From NCBI RefSeq assembly GCF_900110165.1, contig NZ_FOCQ01000005.1, positions 62,001-126,000 on the forward strand: DNA of 64,000 nt, written 5' to 3'. Position 1 is the first letter of the stretch; every line of letters starts with the position of its first letter. The position numbers and the translations under genes were made by a program. Positions 55,917 through 64,000 of this stretch are shown here, piece after piece. The stretch is from Lihuaxuella thermophila. GTDB taxonomy: Bacteria > Bacillota > Bacilli > Thermoactinomycetales > Thermoactinomycetaceae. The notes under the pieces are model-generated. The model searched no databases, was not told the origin of the DNA, and saw only the letters and a list, made by a program, of their open reading frames with translations.

Positions 55917-57158
55917 ATGGATTACCGGATCTGGAAGCAAAATATGGTCACTCTGTGGACAGGACAATTTGTCGCAACGGCCGGATTAACGGTGATGGTT
56001 CCGCTGCTTCCGTTTTATATCGCAGACTTGGCTGGGACAAACGATTCTTTCAATCATTGGTGGATGGGGTTATGCTTGGCGGCCCCTGCGATCACGATGT
56101 TCATTTTTTCGCCCGTCTGGGGTCGCATCGGCGACCATTGGGGCCGGAAATGGATGGTTGTGCGGGCGTTGATCGGATTAGCCGTCAGCCTCCTGCTCAT
56201 GGGCTTTGCCCAGACTCCCCTGCAGCTGTTTCTGTGCCGGCTCCTGCAAGGGGCGTTCGGCGGCGTTGTGGATGCATCGGCGGCGTTTGCCAGTTCGGAA
56301 GCACCGCAAGGGAAAAATGGCAAGATATTGGGAAATTTACATAGCGCGACGGCGGCCGGCTCATTTATCGGTCCCCTGCTTGGGGGAATACTGGCTGATT
56401 TTTGCGGCTATCGGACGCTGTTTATGGTGATGGCCGTATTGACGGGACTCTGTTCCTGTCTGGCCGCGTGGATGCTGACAGAAAGGAAAGGATATGCGTC
56501 AGGCGTCCAATCCAAAGGCAATCCTTCGATTGCCGCTGCTTTGGTGGCGCTGTTTCAAAACAGGGAAACCCGCGCGTTCATATTGGCCGGAATCTGTGCG
56601 CAGTCAGGCATATACGGTTTGACCGTAATTTTTGCTCCCTATATTCAAAGTTTGGCCGGCGAAACCCCATATACGGCCACCTGGGTGGGCACCTTGCAGG
56701 CAGTGACCTGGCTTTCAACCATGGTGGCTGCTCCTTGGTGGGGCAAGCAAAATGATTGCAAATCCGTTCAGATCAATTTTTTTGTGGCGGCATTCGGTTG
56801 CGGGATCAGTATTTGTTTGCAAGTCATTCCCCATGCCGTTGGCTGGTTGATCCCGTTAAGAATGATTCAAGGGATGTGCTTTGCCGCTTTGCTTCCTTCC
56901 GTATATTTACAGGTGAGCCGCTGTTCCGGTGACCGGGATCGCAGTACGAAAATAGGGCTGACCAACAGCTGTCTCACGGGCGGACAAATGATCGGATCGC
57001 TGGTTGGCGCAGGTTTGACAGGCTGGCTACCTCTCCCGGCGGTGATGATTTGCATGGGGATCCTGTTCATATTGGGAGCCTGTCTGGCAGTGACCCGGCG
57101 GGAGGTGCCATTCAAAGAACATAACCCCTTTCGCGTTACCTCTCATACTTCTGAGTAA
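55917..57158 (+). CDS. sbnD: SbnD-like MFS siderophore exporter
   Basis: A 413-residue major facilitator with twelve predicted membrane segments. The MFS motif A is PVWGRIGDHWGRKWMVVRAL near residue 65; the family has the drug-efflux look expected for siderophore export. It starts 6 bases after sbnC. In S. aureus SbnD exports staphyloferrin B. ATG 55917 follows GGTGGGAGTAGG in the sbnC end. Confidence 0.9.
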   Translation: MDYRIWKQNMVTLWTGQFVATAGLTVMVPLLPFYIADLAGTNDSFNHWWMGLCLAAPAITMFIFSPVWGRIGDHWGRKWMVVRALIGLAVSLLLMGFAQTPLQLFLCRLLQGAFGGVVDASAAFASSEAPQGKNGKILGNLHSATAAGSFIGPLLGGILADFCGYRTLFMVMAVLTGLCSCLAAWMLTERKGYASGVQSKGNPSIAAALVALFQNRETRAFILAGICAQSGIYGLTVIFAPYIQSLAGETPYTATWVGTLQAVTWLSTMVAAPWWGKQNDCKSVQINFFVAAFGCGISICLQVIPHAVGWLIPLRMIQGMCFAALLPSVYLQVSRCSGDRDRSTKIGLTNSCLTGGQMIGSLVGAGLTGWLPLPAVMICMGILFILGACLAVTRREVPFKEHNPFRVTSHTSE

Positions 57159-57196
57159 AACGATTGGTCCAGCAGTCATGAAGAAAGGTGGCAACA

Positions 57197-58969
57197 ATGA
57201 AACAACAAGCGTTTCGCATTGCAGAACACCAGACAGTGGAGCGCATTTTAAATGCATATGTGCGGGAAAGCGGCAGTCGCCTCACTTTTTCAGCAGAGGA
57301 CTATTATACAGATGACCGTGCCAATTGGATGATATTGGAACTGCCGAAGCAAAAATGCAAACTTCTTGGCACGATCACCTATTTTTCGGAATTTGGTCAC
57401 CATCATTACGGGGAGAAGTTTTGGTTGATCCAACCGGATCAGTCGATTGAGCCCGTTGATTCCGCGATCCGGCTGGCCGAAATGATTGTGGAAGAAATCG
57501 ATACAGATCCGGAATCCGGCAATAAAGAAGAGTTGTTGTCGAACATTCAAAACAGTATGGAGAAAACGGCTCTTTACCTGGAAAAAGCCCTTCATCAGCC
57601 ACAGAAGGATGGATGGGGCCTGGATCGGGAAGAGCGGCTGAGATGGATGGAGCAACGCCTGCTGTTGGGTCATCCGTTTCATCCGACGCCGAAAAGTTCT
57701 GAAGGATTTACCAATGAAGATTTGCAAAAATATGCTCCTGAATTGCAAGCCGCTTTTCCCCTTCATTTCTTTGCGATCCATCCCGATTGGATCGAAGAAG
57801 ATTGGACAAGCGATATCGCTTTATCCAATGATCAGCTGTTTCCAAGTGAGGTTTGCCGCCAATTAAAAGATTTTATTTCTGAAGGGTATCGCCTTTTTCC
57901 CATGCACCCGTGGCAAGCGGAATATGTCCTGAAGTACGATGTCTGGCAAAAAGGGGTGAAACAAGGCAAAATCGTCAATCTAAACCGGTTGGGCCCAGAT
58001 GTGTTTCCCACATCTTCGGTCCGAACGGTATGGAGCCCGCACTTCCCCTATACGGTAAAACTGCCGCTTCATGTGCGCATCACCCATTTTGTAAGGGAAA
58101 ATACGCCGGAACAAGTGGAGCGTTCCATCGATGCGAGCCGGGTGATCACCCATTTGCGCAAGACATGGACATATCCATCCCTTACCGTTTTGGCGGAAGT
58201 GGGTTCACTTCAATTTCGTCCGCCGAAGTCAGTCCATGCAAACGGTTATCCGCTGGCCGCCTCCAACGTGTTGCTCCGGGAAAATCCGGATCTTTCCGGC
58301 GGGCGTGTTCCCCTGGTGGTCGCATCTCTGTTGGAACGTTGGCCGAATCAAAGCGAGCCGCCCGTCTTTGCGGCCATCCGGCAAGCAGCAGGCGTTCCGG
58401 CCGGCAAAATCCCTGACTTGAAGCTGGCGGAATGGCTCAACAAATACCTGGAAATCACCTTGATTCCCGTACTGGAACTGTTCGCCGATGAAGGGGTCAG
58501 TCTGGAAGCACATGTTCAGAATTCCATGATGCACTTAGAAAATGGATGGCCCGACCATTTTTACGTTCGGGATCTGGAAGGGGTGAGTATCAGTAAAGAC
58601 ACAGCCCGGACGAAAGGGTATGTTGGCAGTCTGTTAACCCCTGACAGCCCGGTCTTATATACAGAAGAAAAAGCGTGGGAGCGTTTGCAGTATTATTTCA
58701 TTGTCAATCATTTGGGACATCTCATCTATGTGCTGTCCTATTACGGAAAATGGAGCGAAAAAGAAGCCTGGGGAGTCGTTCGCCGGCTATTGGAAAAGCA
58801 ACAGCCTTCTGCCTCACCAAGGATGCGCACGTACATCGACCGGTTGCTGCAGACGCCAACTTTACGGGCGAAAGCCAATTTGATCAGCAGATTTCAAAAT
58901 AGAGCCGATTCAGCCATTTATGTGGACCTCCCTAATCCCATCATTTCCAGTGAGGTGAAGGTGAAATGA
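57197..58969 (+). CDS. sbnE: SbnE-like IucA/IucC-family NIS synthetase
   Basis: A 590-residue NIS synthetase; SbnE condenses citrate with the first L-2,3-diaminopropionate. ATG 57197 follows AAGAAAGGTGG; GTG 57188 lies inside that SD. Motifs: LLLGHPFHPTPKSSEGF, LFPMHPWQAEYVL, FPTSSVRTVWSPHFPYTVKL, EAHVQNSMMHLENG and RDLEGVSIS. The stop overlaps the sbnF start by four bases. Confidence 0.94.
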   Translation: MKQQAFRIAEHQTVERILNAYVRESGSRLTFSAEDYYTDDRANWMILELPKQKCKLLGTITYFSEFGHHHYGEKFWLIQPDQSIEPVDSAIRLAEMIVEEIDTDPESGNKEELLSNIQNSMEKTALYLEKALHQPQKDGWGLDREERLRWMEQRLLLGHPFHPTPKSSEGFTNEDLQKYAPELQAAFPLHFFAIHPDWIEEDWTSDIALSNDQLFPSEVCRQLKDFISEGYRLFPMHPWQAEYVLKYDVWQKGVKQGKIVNLNRLGPDVFPTSSVRTVWSPHFPYTVKLPLHVRITHFVRENTPEQVERSIDASRVITHLRKTWTYPSLTVLAEVGSLQFRPPKSVHANGYPLAASNVLLRENPDLSGGRVPLVVASLLERWPNQSEPPVFAAIRQAAGVPAGKIPDLKLAEWLNKYLEITLIPVLELFADEGVSLEAHVQNSMMHLENGWPDHFYVRDLEGVSISKDTARTKGYVGSLLTPDSPVLYTEEKAWERLQYYFIVNHLGHLIYVLSYYGKWSEKEAWGVVRRLLEKQQPSASPRMRTYIDRLLQTPTLRAKANLISRFQNRADSAIYVDLPNPIISSEVKVK

Positions 58970-60813
58970 AGACAGAGCACCTGGAGTGGATCAATGATGC
59001 ATTGCAGTCTTCTTATTCCACACAGGTAAGAAGGCGCATTTTCCGTCAGCTAGCCGAGTCTTTAGTGTATGAAAATGTGATTCCGTATCGTACGGAAAGT
59101 GTACGTGAAAACAGGGATGAACACATTTTTTCCATTGAAGTCAACCAACCGGATGGCGAGCCGGTCACGTACCGTTTTCAAGCGAAGAGAACAAAAACGT
59201 TTAACCGCATTCGCATCACCTCTGAAGCGATCTTGCGCATATCCAAAGGGGTGGAGCAAGAAGCCCGCTCATTGCGCCAATTTTTGCTGGACATCCGGTC
59301 CTTGATGGAAGCAGACGAACAGAAACTGGTTCACTTCATCCGCGAACTGGAACATACATGGATCAATGACAGTGCGGCTCAATTTCTAAGACATCAACAA
59401 AAGCGGATGTTGAAAGGATGTGACTACCATCAGCTGGAACACCGGCTCATGGATGGACATCCCTATCATCCTTCGTACAAATCGAGAATCGGTTTTGATA
59501 TCGAGGAAAATTATAAGTACGGGCCTGAATATGCCCACGCGATCCGTCCGGTCTGGCTGGCGGTGGAGCGCAAAGATTCGATTGCTTCTTTCAGCCGGGA
59601 TTGTCAGGATCCCAGACGGTTTGTAAGAAAAGAGCTTGGAGAAACGCTTTATGAGGCGTTTCAGGAAAAAATCCGGGCCAAAGGAAGAGACCCTGAGGAA
59701 TACATTCTGTTGCCGGTTCATCCATGGCAGTGGAAAAAGCAGATCATCCCCCATCTGCAGGATTATTTATGCAATGATTCCATCATCTGGCTTGGGGAAT
59801 CCGAGGATGAGTACGGTGCGCAGCAGTCCATCCGCACATGGACGAATCGTTCTCATCCTGAAAAGCCTTATGTCAAACTGGCGCTCAGTATCGTAAATAC
59901 ATCGACGGGACGTATTTTGGCGCCGCATACGGTTGAAAATGCCGCTCCCATCTCCGACTGGCTTCAAACGGTGGTTGACAGCGACTCGTATTTACGGGAT
60001 GATCACCAGCTGATCCTGCTCAAGGAAGTGGGGGGGATTTCCTATCACCCAAACGGACCGGAATTGCTGCAGGCAGATACATATGGAGTGGTCAGCTGTA
60101 TCTGGCGGGAAAGCCTGGCGACGAAGCTGCGGGAGAATGAGCAGGCGATTCCGTTTAATGCTTTGACGGCTCTTGATGTGGATGGAATGCCGTTCATCGA
60201 TTCATATGTCCGGCAAGCGGGATTGGAAAACTGGGTACGCCAACTGCTTCATACCAGTGTCTTGCCGATCATTCACCTGTTGTTTGCCCATGGAATCGCG
60301 ATGGAATCCCATGCCCAGAATATGGTCCTGGTACTGAATGAAGGAATGCCCGCGCGACTGGCGCTCAAAGACTTTCATGACGGTCTCCGCTTTTCCCGGA
60401 GGCATTTAACCCGCCCGGAACTGTGCCCGTCTTTGAAATCGACGCCGGAGTATCATGCCCGGATCAACCGGAACTCCTTTATCGAGACCGATGACTTCCG
60501 GCAGGTTCGGGATTTTATGCTGGATGCCTTTTTCTTTATCAATTTGGGCGAATTGGCTCTTTTCCTGGCTGAGCATTATTCATTGGATGAAGCGATGTTC
60601 TGGTCATGGGTTCATCAAACCATCCGGGGGTATCAACGGCAATTCCCGGAGTTAAAACACCGTTTCCAATTGTTTGACCTCTATGCCGAATCGATCGAAG
60701 TGGAGCAACTGACCAAAAGAAGGCTCTTTCCCGATACGGAGCTTCGGGTTCACGCCGTCCCCAATCCCCTTGCCAACATTCGCAAAACGGAGGAACGCCA
60801 TGCTGTCCGTTAA
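58966..60813 (+). CDS. sbnF: SbnF-like IucA/IucC-family NIS synthetase
   Basis: A 615-residue NIS synthetase; SbnF adds the second diaminopropionate unit to citryl-diaminoethane. Motifs: MDGHPYHPSYKSRIGFD, ILLPVHPWQWKKQI, QQSIRTWTNRSHPEKPYVKL, AMESHAQNMVLVLNEG and LKDFHDGLRFSRRH. ATGA overlap with sbnE and 14-base overlap with sbnG show tight coupling. Confidence 0.94.
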   Translation: MKTEHLEWINDALQSSYSTQVRRRIFRQLAESLVYENVIPYRTESVRENRDEHIFSIEVNQPDGEPVTYRFQAKRTKTFNRIRITSEAILRISKGVEQEARSLRQFLLDIRSLMEADEQKLVHFIRELEHTWINDSAAQFLRHQQKRMLKGCDYHQLEHRLMDGHPYHPSYKSRIGFDIEENYKYGPEYAHAIRPVWLAVERKDSIASFSRDCQDPRRFVRKELGETLYEAFQEKIRAKGRDPEEYILLPVHPWQWKKQIIPHLQDYLCNDSIIWLGESEDEYGAQQSIRTWTNRSHPEKPYVKLALSIVNTSTGRILAPHTVENAAPISDWLQTVVDSDSYLRDDHQLILLKEVGGISYHPNGPELLQADTYGVVSCIWRESLATKLRENEQAIPFNALTALDVDGMPFIDSYVRQAGLENWVRQLLHTSVLPIIHLLFAHGIAMESHAQNMVLVLNEGMPARLALKDFHDGLRFSRRHLTRPELCPSLKSTPEYHARINRNSFIETDDFRQVRDFMLDAFFFINLGELALFLAEHYSLDEAMFWSWVHQTIRGYQRQFPELKHRFQLFDLYAESIEVEQLTKRRLFPDTELRVHAVPNPLANIRKTEERHAVR

Positions 60814-61588
60814 TCGAACCAAGCAGAAGATCCGACAAGGAGAGCCTGTGTACGGGCTTTTTTGCTCCAACCCCTCCCCTCTGACGGTGGAGATGATTGG
60901 AGCGGCAGGCTATGATTTTCTGATCATCGATCTGGAACACACCCTGATCAACCCAGAGACCGTCCAACATATGATCCGCGCTGCCGAAGCGTTTCAGATC
61001 ACACCGCTCGTACGCGTACCCGAAAAGTCGCCCGGAACCATTCTGCAGGTACTTGATGCAGGTGCCCAAGGAGTGGTCATTCCTCATGTGAGAACAAGGG
61101 AGGATATCGAACAGGCGGTCTCCGCCGCCTTCTATACTCCCAAAGGAAACAGAAGCTTAAATGGGGGAAGAAATGCCCGGTTTGGCGGGCTGGACCTTCG
61201 CGCCTGCATGGAAACGGCCAACCGGGAAGTGATGTGTATCCCCATGATTGAAGACCGTGAGGCCATGGAAAATCTGGATGAAATTTTATCTGTTGGCGGA
61301 ATCGATTTTGTTTTGGAAGGAGCGGCCGATCTTTCCGCCTCTTATGGAATCCCCTGGGAAACCCGCCATCCCCTGATCCGGCAAGCACTGCTTACGTTGC
61401 AGGAACGAGCGGCGGCTTGGGGCGTCCCGTATGGAGCGATTCCGCGAACGAAAGAAGATCTGAAGGACTGGTGGGAAAAAGGAGTGCGGATATTTGTCGT
61501 GGGAGATGACCGGGGAATCTGTTACCGGGCGATGAGAGCCCATCTCAGTGAGTATGTCGATGAAGTACAGGTGAAGAAAGATGAATAA
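60800..61588 (+). CDS. sbnG: SbnG-like citrate synthase (HpcH/HpaI aldolase family)
   Basis: A 262-residue TIM-barrel enzyme; SbnG makes citrate from oxaloacetate and acetyl-CoA for the siderophore, separate from the TCA-cycle enzyme. ATG 60800 follows CGGAGGAA. Class II aldolase features: IIDLEHTLINPETVQHMIRA, PLVRVPEKSPGTILQVLDAG, the glycine-rich GVVIPHVRTREDIEQAVSA, and CIPMIEDREAMENLDEIL. Its length matches S. aureus SbnG. Confidence 0.93.
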   Translation: MLSVNRTKQKIRQGEPVYGLFCSNPSPLTVEMIGAAGYDFLIIDLEHTLINPETVQHMIRAAEAFQITPLVRVPEKSPGTILQVLDAGAQGVVIPHVRTREDIEQAVSAAFYTPKGNRSLNGGRNARFGGLDLRACMETANREVMCIPMIEDREAMENLDEILSVGGIDFVLEGAADLSASYGIPWETRHPLIRQALLTLQERAAAWGVPYGAIPRTKEDLKDWWEKGVRIFVVGDDRGICYRAMRAHLSEYVDEVQVKKDE

Positions 61589-62813
61589 ATGGGAAGAGAA
61601 GATCTTGAGGTTGAAACAGGAACATGAGCAACCCTTTTGTGCGTATATCTATGATTTGGATCATTTGAACGATCATGTGAGTCAAATCGTTTCACAGCTT
61701 CCGGAACGTTCGGAAATGTATTACGCGATGAAAGCCAATTCCGAACGTCCCATTTTGGAAGAGATCGCCCCTCTTGTGCACGGTTTTGAGGTGGCATCGA
61801 TCGGTGAAGTAAGAAAAGCGCGGGAGGTAGATCCGCAGATACCGGTCATTTTTGGAGGGCCGGGAAAGACCGATGAAGAGATTCTGGAAGCGATTCGTTC
61901 CCGGGTCTCACTCATTCATGTGGAAAGCATCCATGAACTGAGGAGAATTGAATATCTGGCGGGTCAGCTTCGTGTGACGGTTCCCATCCTGCTCAGGATC
62001 AATCTGTCGGGCCCGTTTCCCGATGCTGCCACCCTCCATATGGCCGGACGGCCAACTCAGTTTGGGATTGATGAAAAGGAAATCCCGATGGTGATGGAGC
62101 AATTGGGGAAATGTGAACATGTGAATCTGGAAGGCTTTCATTTTCACTCCATTTCCAATCACCTGAATGAATTCAACCATATCCGGCTGCTGAACACCTA
62201 TATTGAGAAGGCAAAACAGTGGGCAAACCAGTACGGCTTAACGATTTCCAGAATTAATGCAGGCGGGGGAATCGGTGTCAACTATCAAGATTTAAGCAGA
62301 CAATTCCATTGGCCAACCTTTGTTTCAGAGCTTCGGGAATTGTTGCGCAAAGAATTGCCGGAAACCTGGACGCTGATGTTCGAGTGCGGCCGCTATCTGA
62401 CGGCTTCTTGCGGCTATTATGTGTGCGAAGTCCTTGACTTAAAAGAAAACCATGGAGAAAAGTATGCCATCGTTCGCGGAGGGACCCATCACTTCCGCCT
62501 TCCCGTTTCCTGGAACCATAGCCACCCGTTTCGCATTCTGCCGGTAGATGAGTGGAAGTACCCGTTTCAACGGAAAAAGTGGGAGGATTGTGAAATCACG
62601 GTGGTCGGCCAATTGTGCACCCCGAAAGATGTGATGGCGCGACAAGTGCCTGTGGAAGAATTGCGAATCGGGGATCTGATCGTCTTTCAATATACCGGTG
62701 CATACAGTTGGTCCATTTCTCATCACGATTTTCTCAGCCACCCGCATCCGGCTCACTTCTACCTTCGTGAGATTGACCACCAATGGCGGGCGGAAAGGAA
62801 GGTGGAATCATAA
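61581..62813 (+). CDS. sbnH: SbnH-like PLP-dependent citryl-diaminopropionate decarboxylase
   Basis: A 410-residue fold-III decarboxylase (DAP/ornithine decarboxylase family) that turns citryl-L-Dap into citryl-diaminoethane. The PLP lysine is in MYYAMKANSERPIL near residue 50. Other sites are ISRINAGGGIGVNYQDLSR, MFECGRYLTASCGYYVCEVL and QFTGAYSWSIS-type C-terminus (FQYTGAYSWSISHHDFLS). It starts within the end of sbnG with AGGTGAAG as SD. Confidence 0.94.
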   Translation: MNKWEEKILRLKQEHEQPFCAYIYDLDHLNDHVSQIVSQLPERSEMYYAMKANSERPILEEIAPLVHGFEVASIGEVRKAREVDPQIPVIFGGPGKTDEEILEAIRSRVSLIHVESIHELRRIEYLAGQLRVTVPILLRINLSGPFPDAATLHMAGRPTQFGIDEKEIPMVMEQLGKCEHVNLEGFHFHSISNHLNEFNHIRLLNTYIEKAKQWANQYGLTISRINAGGGIGVNYQDLSRQFHWPTFVSELRELLRKELPETWTLMFECGRYLTASCGYYVCEVLDLKENHGEKYAIVRGGTHHFRLPVSWNHSHPFRILPVDEWKYPFQRKKWEDCEITVVGQLCTPKDVMARQVPVEELRIGDLIVFQYTGAYSWSISHHDFLSHPHPAHFYLREIDHQWRAERKVES

Positions 62814-63578
62814 ATGGATGTATTAACATCCTTGCGCCGTATTCCTGTCGGGGATTTGTTTTTGCATGAAGCCCATGAGCCGGCCAGGCTGAAAAAAACA
62901 TGTGAGGCGATTCAGCGGGAGGGAATGCTGCGCCATCCCATTCTGGCTACGCCCATGGACCATGGCTACCTGGTTCTGGACGGGGCCCATCGCTTGCAAT
63001 CATTGCGTGAACTGGGGTGTTCTTTTGCCCCTGTGCAGGTGTTGGAACGCGGTCAATTTGTATTGTCTGCCTGGGATCATCAGGTTCCGGACGGGGAATG
63101 GCTGGATCACTGGCTGGATCGCTCGGGGGTGATCTGCCGGCCTTCGTCAGAAGGGACATCCGGCGAACGGGTCATCGCAACCATGATTCGCAATCATCAA
63201 CGATTTTGCCTGCTCTTGAAAACAGACAACCATTTGGAGCACCTTGCCGTCTGGCGTCAATTGGTGGCTACATACAGCTCCCGGTTTAAGGTATGCCGCC
63301 TGCCCCAACACCCGGTCACGCAGACCGACCCCGGGATGGTTTGCTTTCAACACCCGGTGTGGGAGTTGGAAGATTTGATGGAGACCGTTTTGCAAGGGCA
63401 GGTGCTGCCGGCCGGGGTGACCCGGTTTATGGTGGAAGGCAGATTATTAAATTTGTGTATACCGCTGACAGTGTTGAATGATCATGAACTGGCGGAGACC
63501 CAATGGAATCAATCCCTCAACTTTTGGAGGGATCATTTGCGGTCTTATACGGAAAAAGTCTATCTTTGCGAGGCTTAG
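62814..63578 (+). CDS. sbnI: SbnI-like ParB/sulfiredoxin-fold serine kinase and regulator
   Basis: A 254-residue protein; in S. aureus SbnI phosphorylates L-serine with ATP to O-phospho-L-serine for SbnA and also binds heme and DNA to regulate the operon. The ParB/Srx motif is LVLDGAHRLQSLRELGC; Glu19 (LFLHEAHEP) stands near the S. aureus catalytic Glu20. ATG 62814 abuts the sbnH stop with AAGGAAGGTGG upstream. It is the last gene before the operon terminator. Confidence 0.9.
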   Translation: MDVLTSLRRIPVGDLFLHEAHEPARLKKTCEAIQREGMLRHPILATPMDHGYLVLDGAHRLQSLRELGCSFAPVQVLERGQFVLSAWDHQVPDGEWLDHWLDRSGVICRPSSEGTSGERVIATMIRNHQRFCLLLKTDNHLEHLAVWRQLVATYSSRFKVCRLPQHPVTQTDPGMVCFQHPVWELEDLMETVLQGQVLPAGVTRFMVEGRLLNLCIPLTVLNDHELAETQWNQSLNFWRDHLRSYTEKVYLCEA

Positions 63579-63604
63579 TCTCAGCAATCGGGCCGAAGAT
63601 CAGC

Positions 63605-63647
63605 GAACCCGGCTTTCCGCGGCAGCGTGGAGGACGGGTTCTTTTTT
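63605..63647 (+). terminator. Intrinsic terminator of the sbn operon
   Basis: GAACCCG (63605-63611) pairs with CGGGTTC (63635-63641), with partial inner pairing, then TTTTTTC. Confidence 0.75.
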
Positions 63648-63716
63648 CGTTTACGATCGGACAACGTGTGGATTCCCTTCAATATCGTGAATTTTTGGCT
63701 TAAACGAAGCAAATCA

Positions 63717-63745
63717 TTGACAAGATTTAATTTACGTAATAATAT
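63717..63745 (+). promoter_or_regulatory. Promoter of the final regulator gene
   Basis: TTGACA (63717-63722), 17-base spacer, TAATAT (63740-63745), 38 bases before GTG 63784. Confidence 0.75.
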
Positions 63746-63783
63746 ATTTTTACGATAGATATTACTTTTCGGAGTGGTAGGCA

Positions 63784-64000
63784 GTGGCTGACATATTGGA
63801 AACTTATGTGGTTGAATTGCCAGAACAAGCAACGGCTTTACTCAATCCGTTGCGCGGGGAAATTCTTTCCCATTTGACTGAACCTGCTTCCGCGGCGGAA
63901 GTGGCCCGCCGGATGAATGAAATGCCGCAACGGATCAATTATCATTTGAAGACATTGGAAAAAGTGGGTTTGGTCCGCCGGGTGGGAACGAGGCAAGTAA
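63784..64000 (+). CDS. ArsR-like winged-helix transcriptional regulator (3' end outside window)
   Basis: Only the first 72 codons are present, from GTG 63784 (SD CGGAGTGG at 63769-63776). The part seen is a winged-helix domain of the ArsR/HTH_20 type: LLNPLRGEILSHLTEPASAA, EVARRMNEMPQRINYHLKTL and the wing EKVGLVRRVGTRQ. Many such proteins have a further C-terminal domain. It has its own promoter and follows the siderophore operon; what it controls is unknown. Confidence 0.8.
   Translation, partial: MADILETYVVELPEQATALLNPLRGEILSHLTEPASAAEVARRMNEMPQRINYHLKTLEKVGLVRRVGTRQV

Overview
The window is one stretch of chromosome from an endospore-forming Firmicute of the order Bacillales. Gene order follows the Bacillus subtilis block grpE-dnaK-dnaJ ... 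yqeT-yqeY-yqfA-yqfF-era-recO-glyQS-ccpN-ppdK-dnaG-sigA-trmK-yqfO almost throughout. Spore genes (SASP, YqfC, YqfD, Spo0M, CdaS), SD-driven translation with many TTG/GTG starts, moderate G+C, a glycine T-box and a CcpA-type cre site all fit. A class A-like RNase P RNA and a staphyloferrin-type siderophore cluster are less usual; I guess a relative of Thermoactinomycetaceae, but the window does not prove a genus.

Layout. 1-6888: heat-shock chaperones (grpE 3' end, dnaK, dnaJ), PrmA, RsmE, MtaB. 6975-12923: a mixed segment that breaks the usual yqeV-rpsU synteny, with a methyltransferase, a decayed GNAT gene, spo0M, the sporulation diadenylate cyclase cdaS, a NUDIX-DeoC fusion ORF, a Na/Pi symporter and a small hypothetical. 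13051-16815: HIT protein, rpsU with a long folded leader, yqeY, NfeD, FloA, a small membrane protein and an alpha/beta SASP. 16899-25031: yqfC, yqfD, phoH, pgpH, ybeY, a long dgkA, cdd, era, a 44-codon yqzL and recO. 25028-28369: T-box and glyQS. 28565-34652: an accessory island with two methyltransferases, a signal peptidase, a YIP1-like membrane protein, a pilin-headed polymorphic toxin with its probable immunity gene, two DnaA boxes and a TIM-barrel isomerase. 34885-39173: ccpN, ppsR and ppdK, where ccpN and ppsR seem to start at ATC and ATA. 39443-42621: dnaG and sigA. 42724-49197: acyl-CoA dehydrogenase and acyl-CoA ligase under a cre site, GNAT, hppD and a secreted M1 peptidase. 49375-51826: trmK, yqfO, rnpB. 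51950-63647: a complete nine-gene sbnA-I-type operon behind a promoter with two Fur boxes. The last 217 bases start an ArsR-like regulator.

How the genes work together. The core genes cover protein folding, tRNA and ribosome modification, replication initiation and the main sigma factor. CdaS makes and PgpH degrades c-di-AMP. CcpN-PpsR-PpdK form a gluconeogenic control module. The sbn genes should make citrate and L-2,3-diaminopropionate, join them with three NIS synthetases into a staphyloferrin B-like siderophore, and export it under iron control; no uptake genes lie inside the window. The most unusual unit is the 29680-32641 toxin locus, whose toxin carries a Flp-pilin-like N-terminus.
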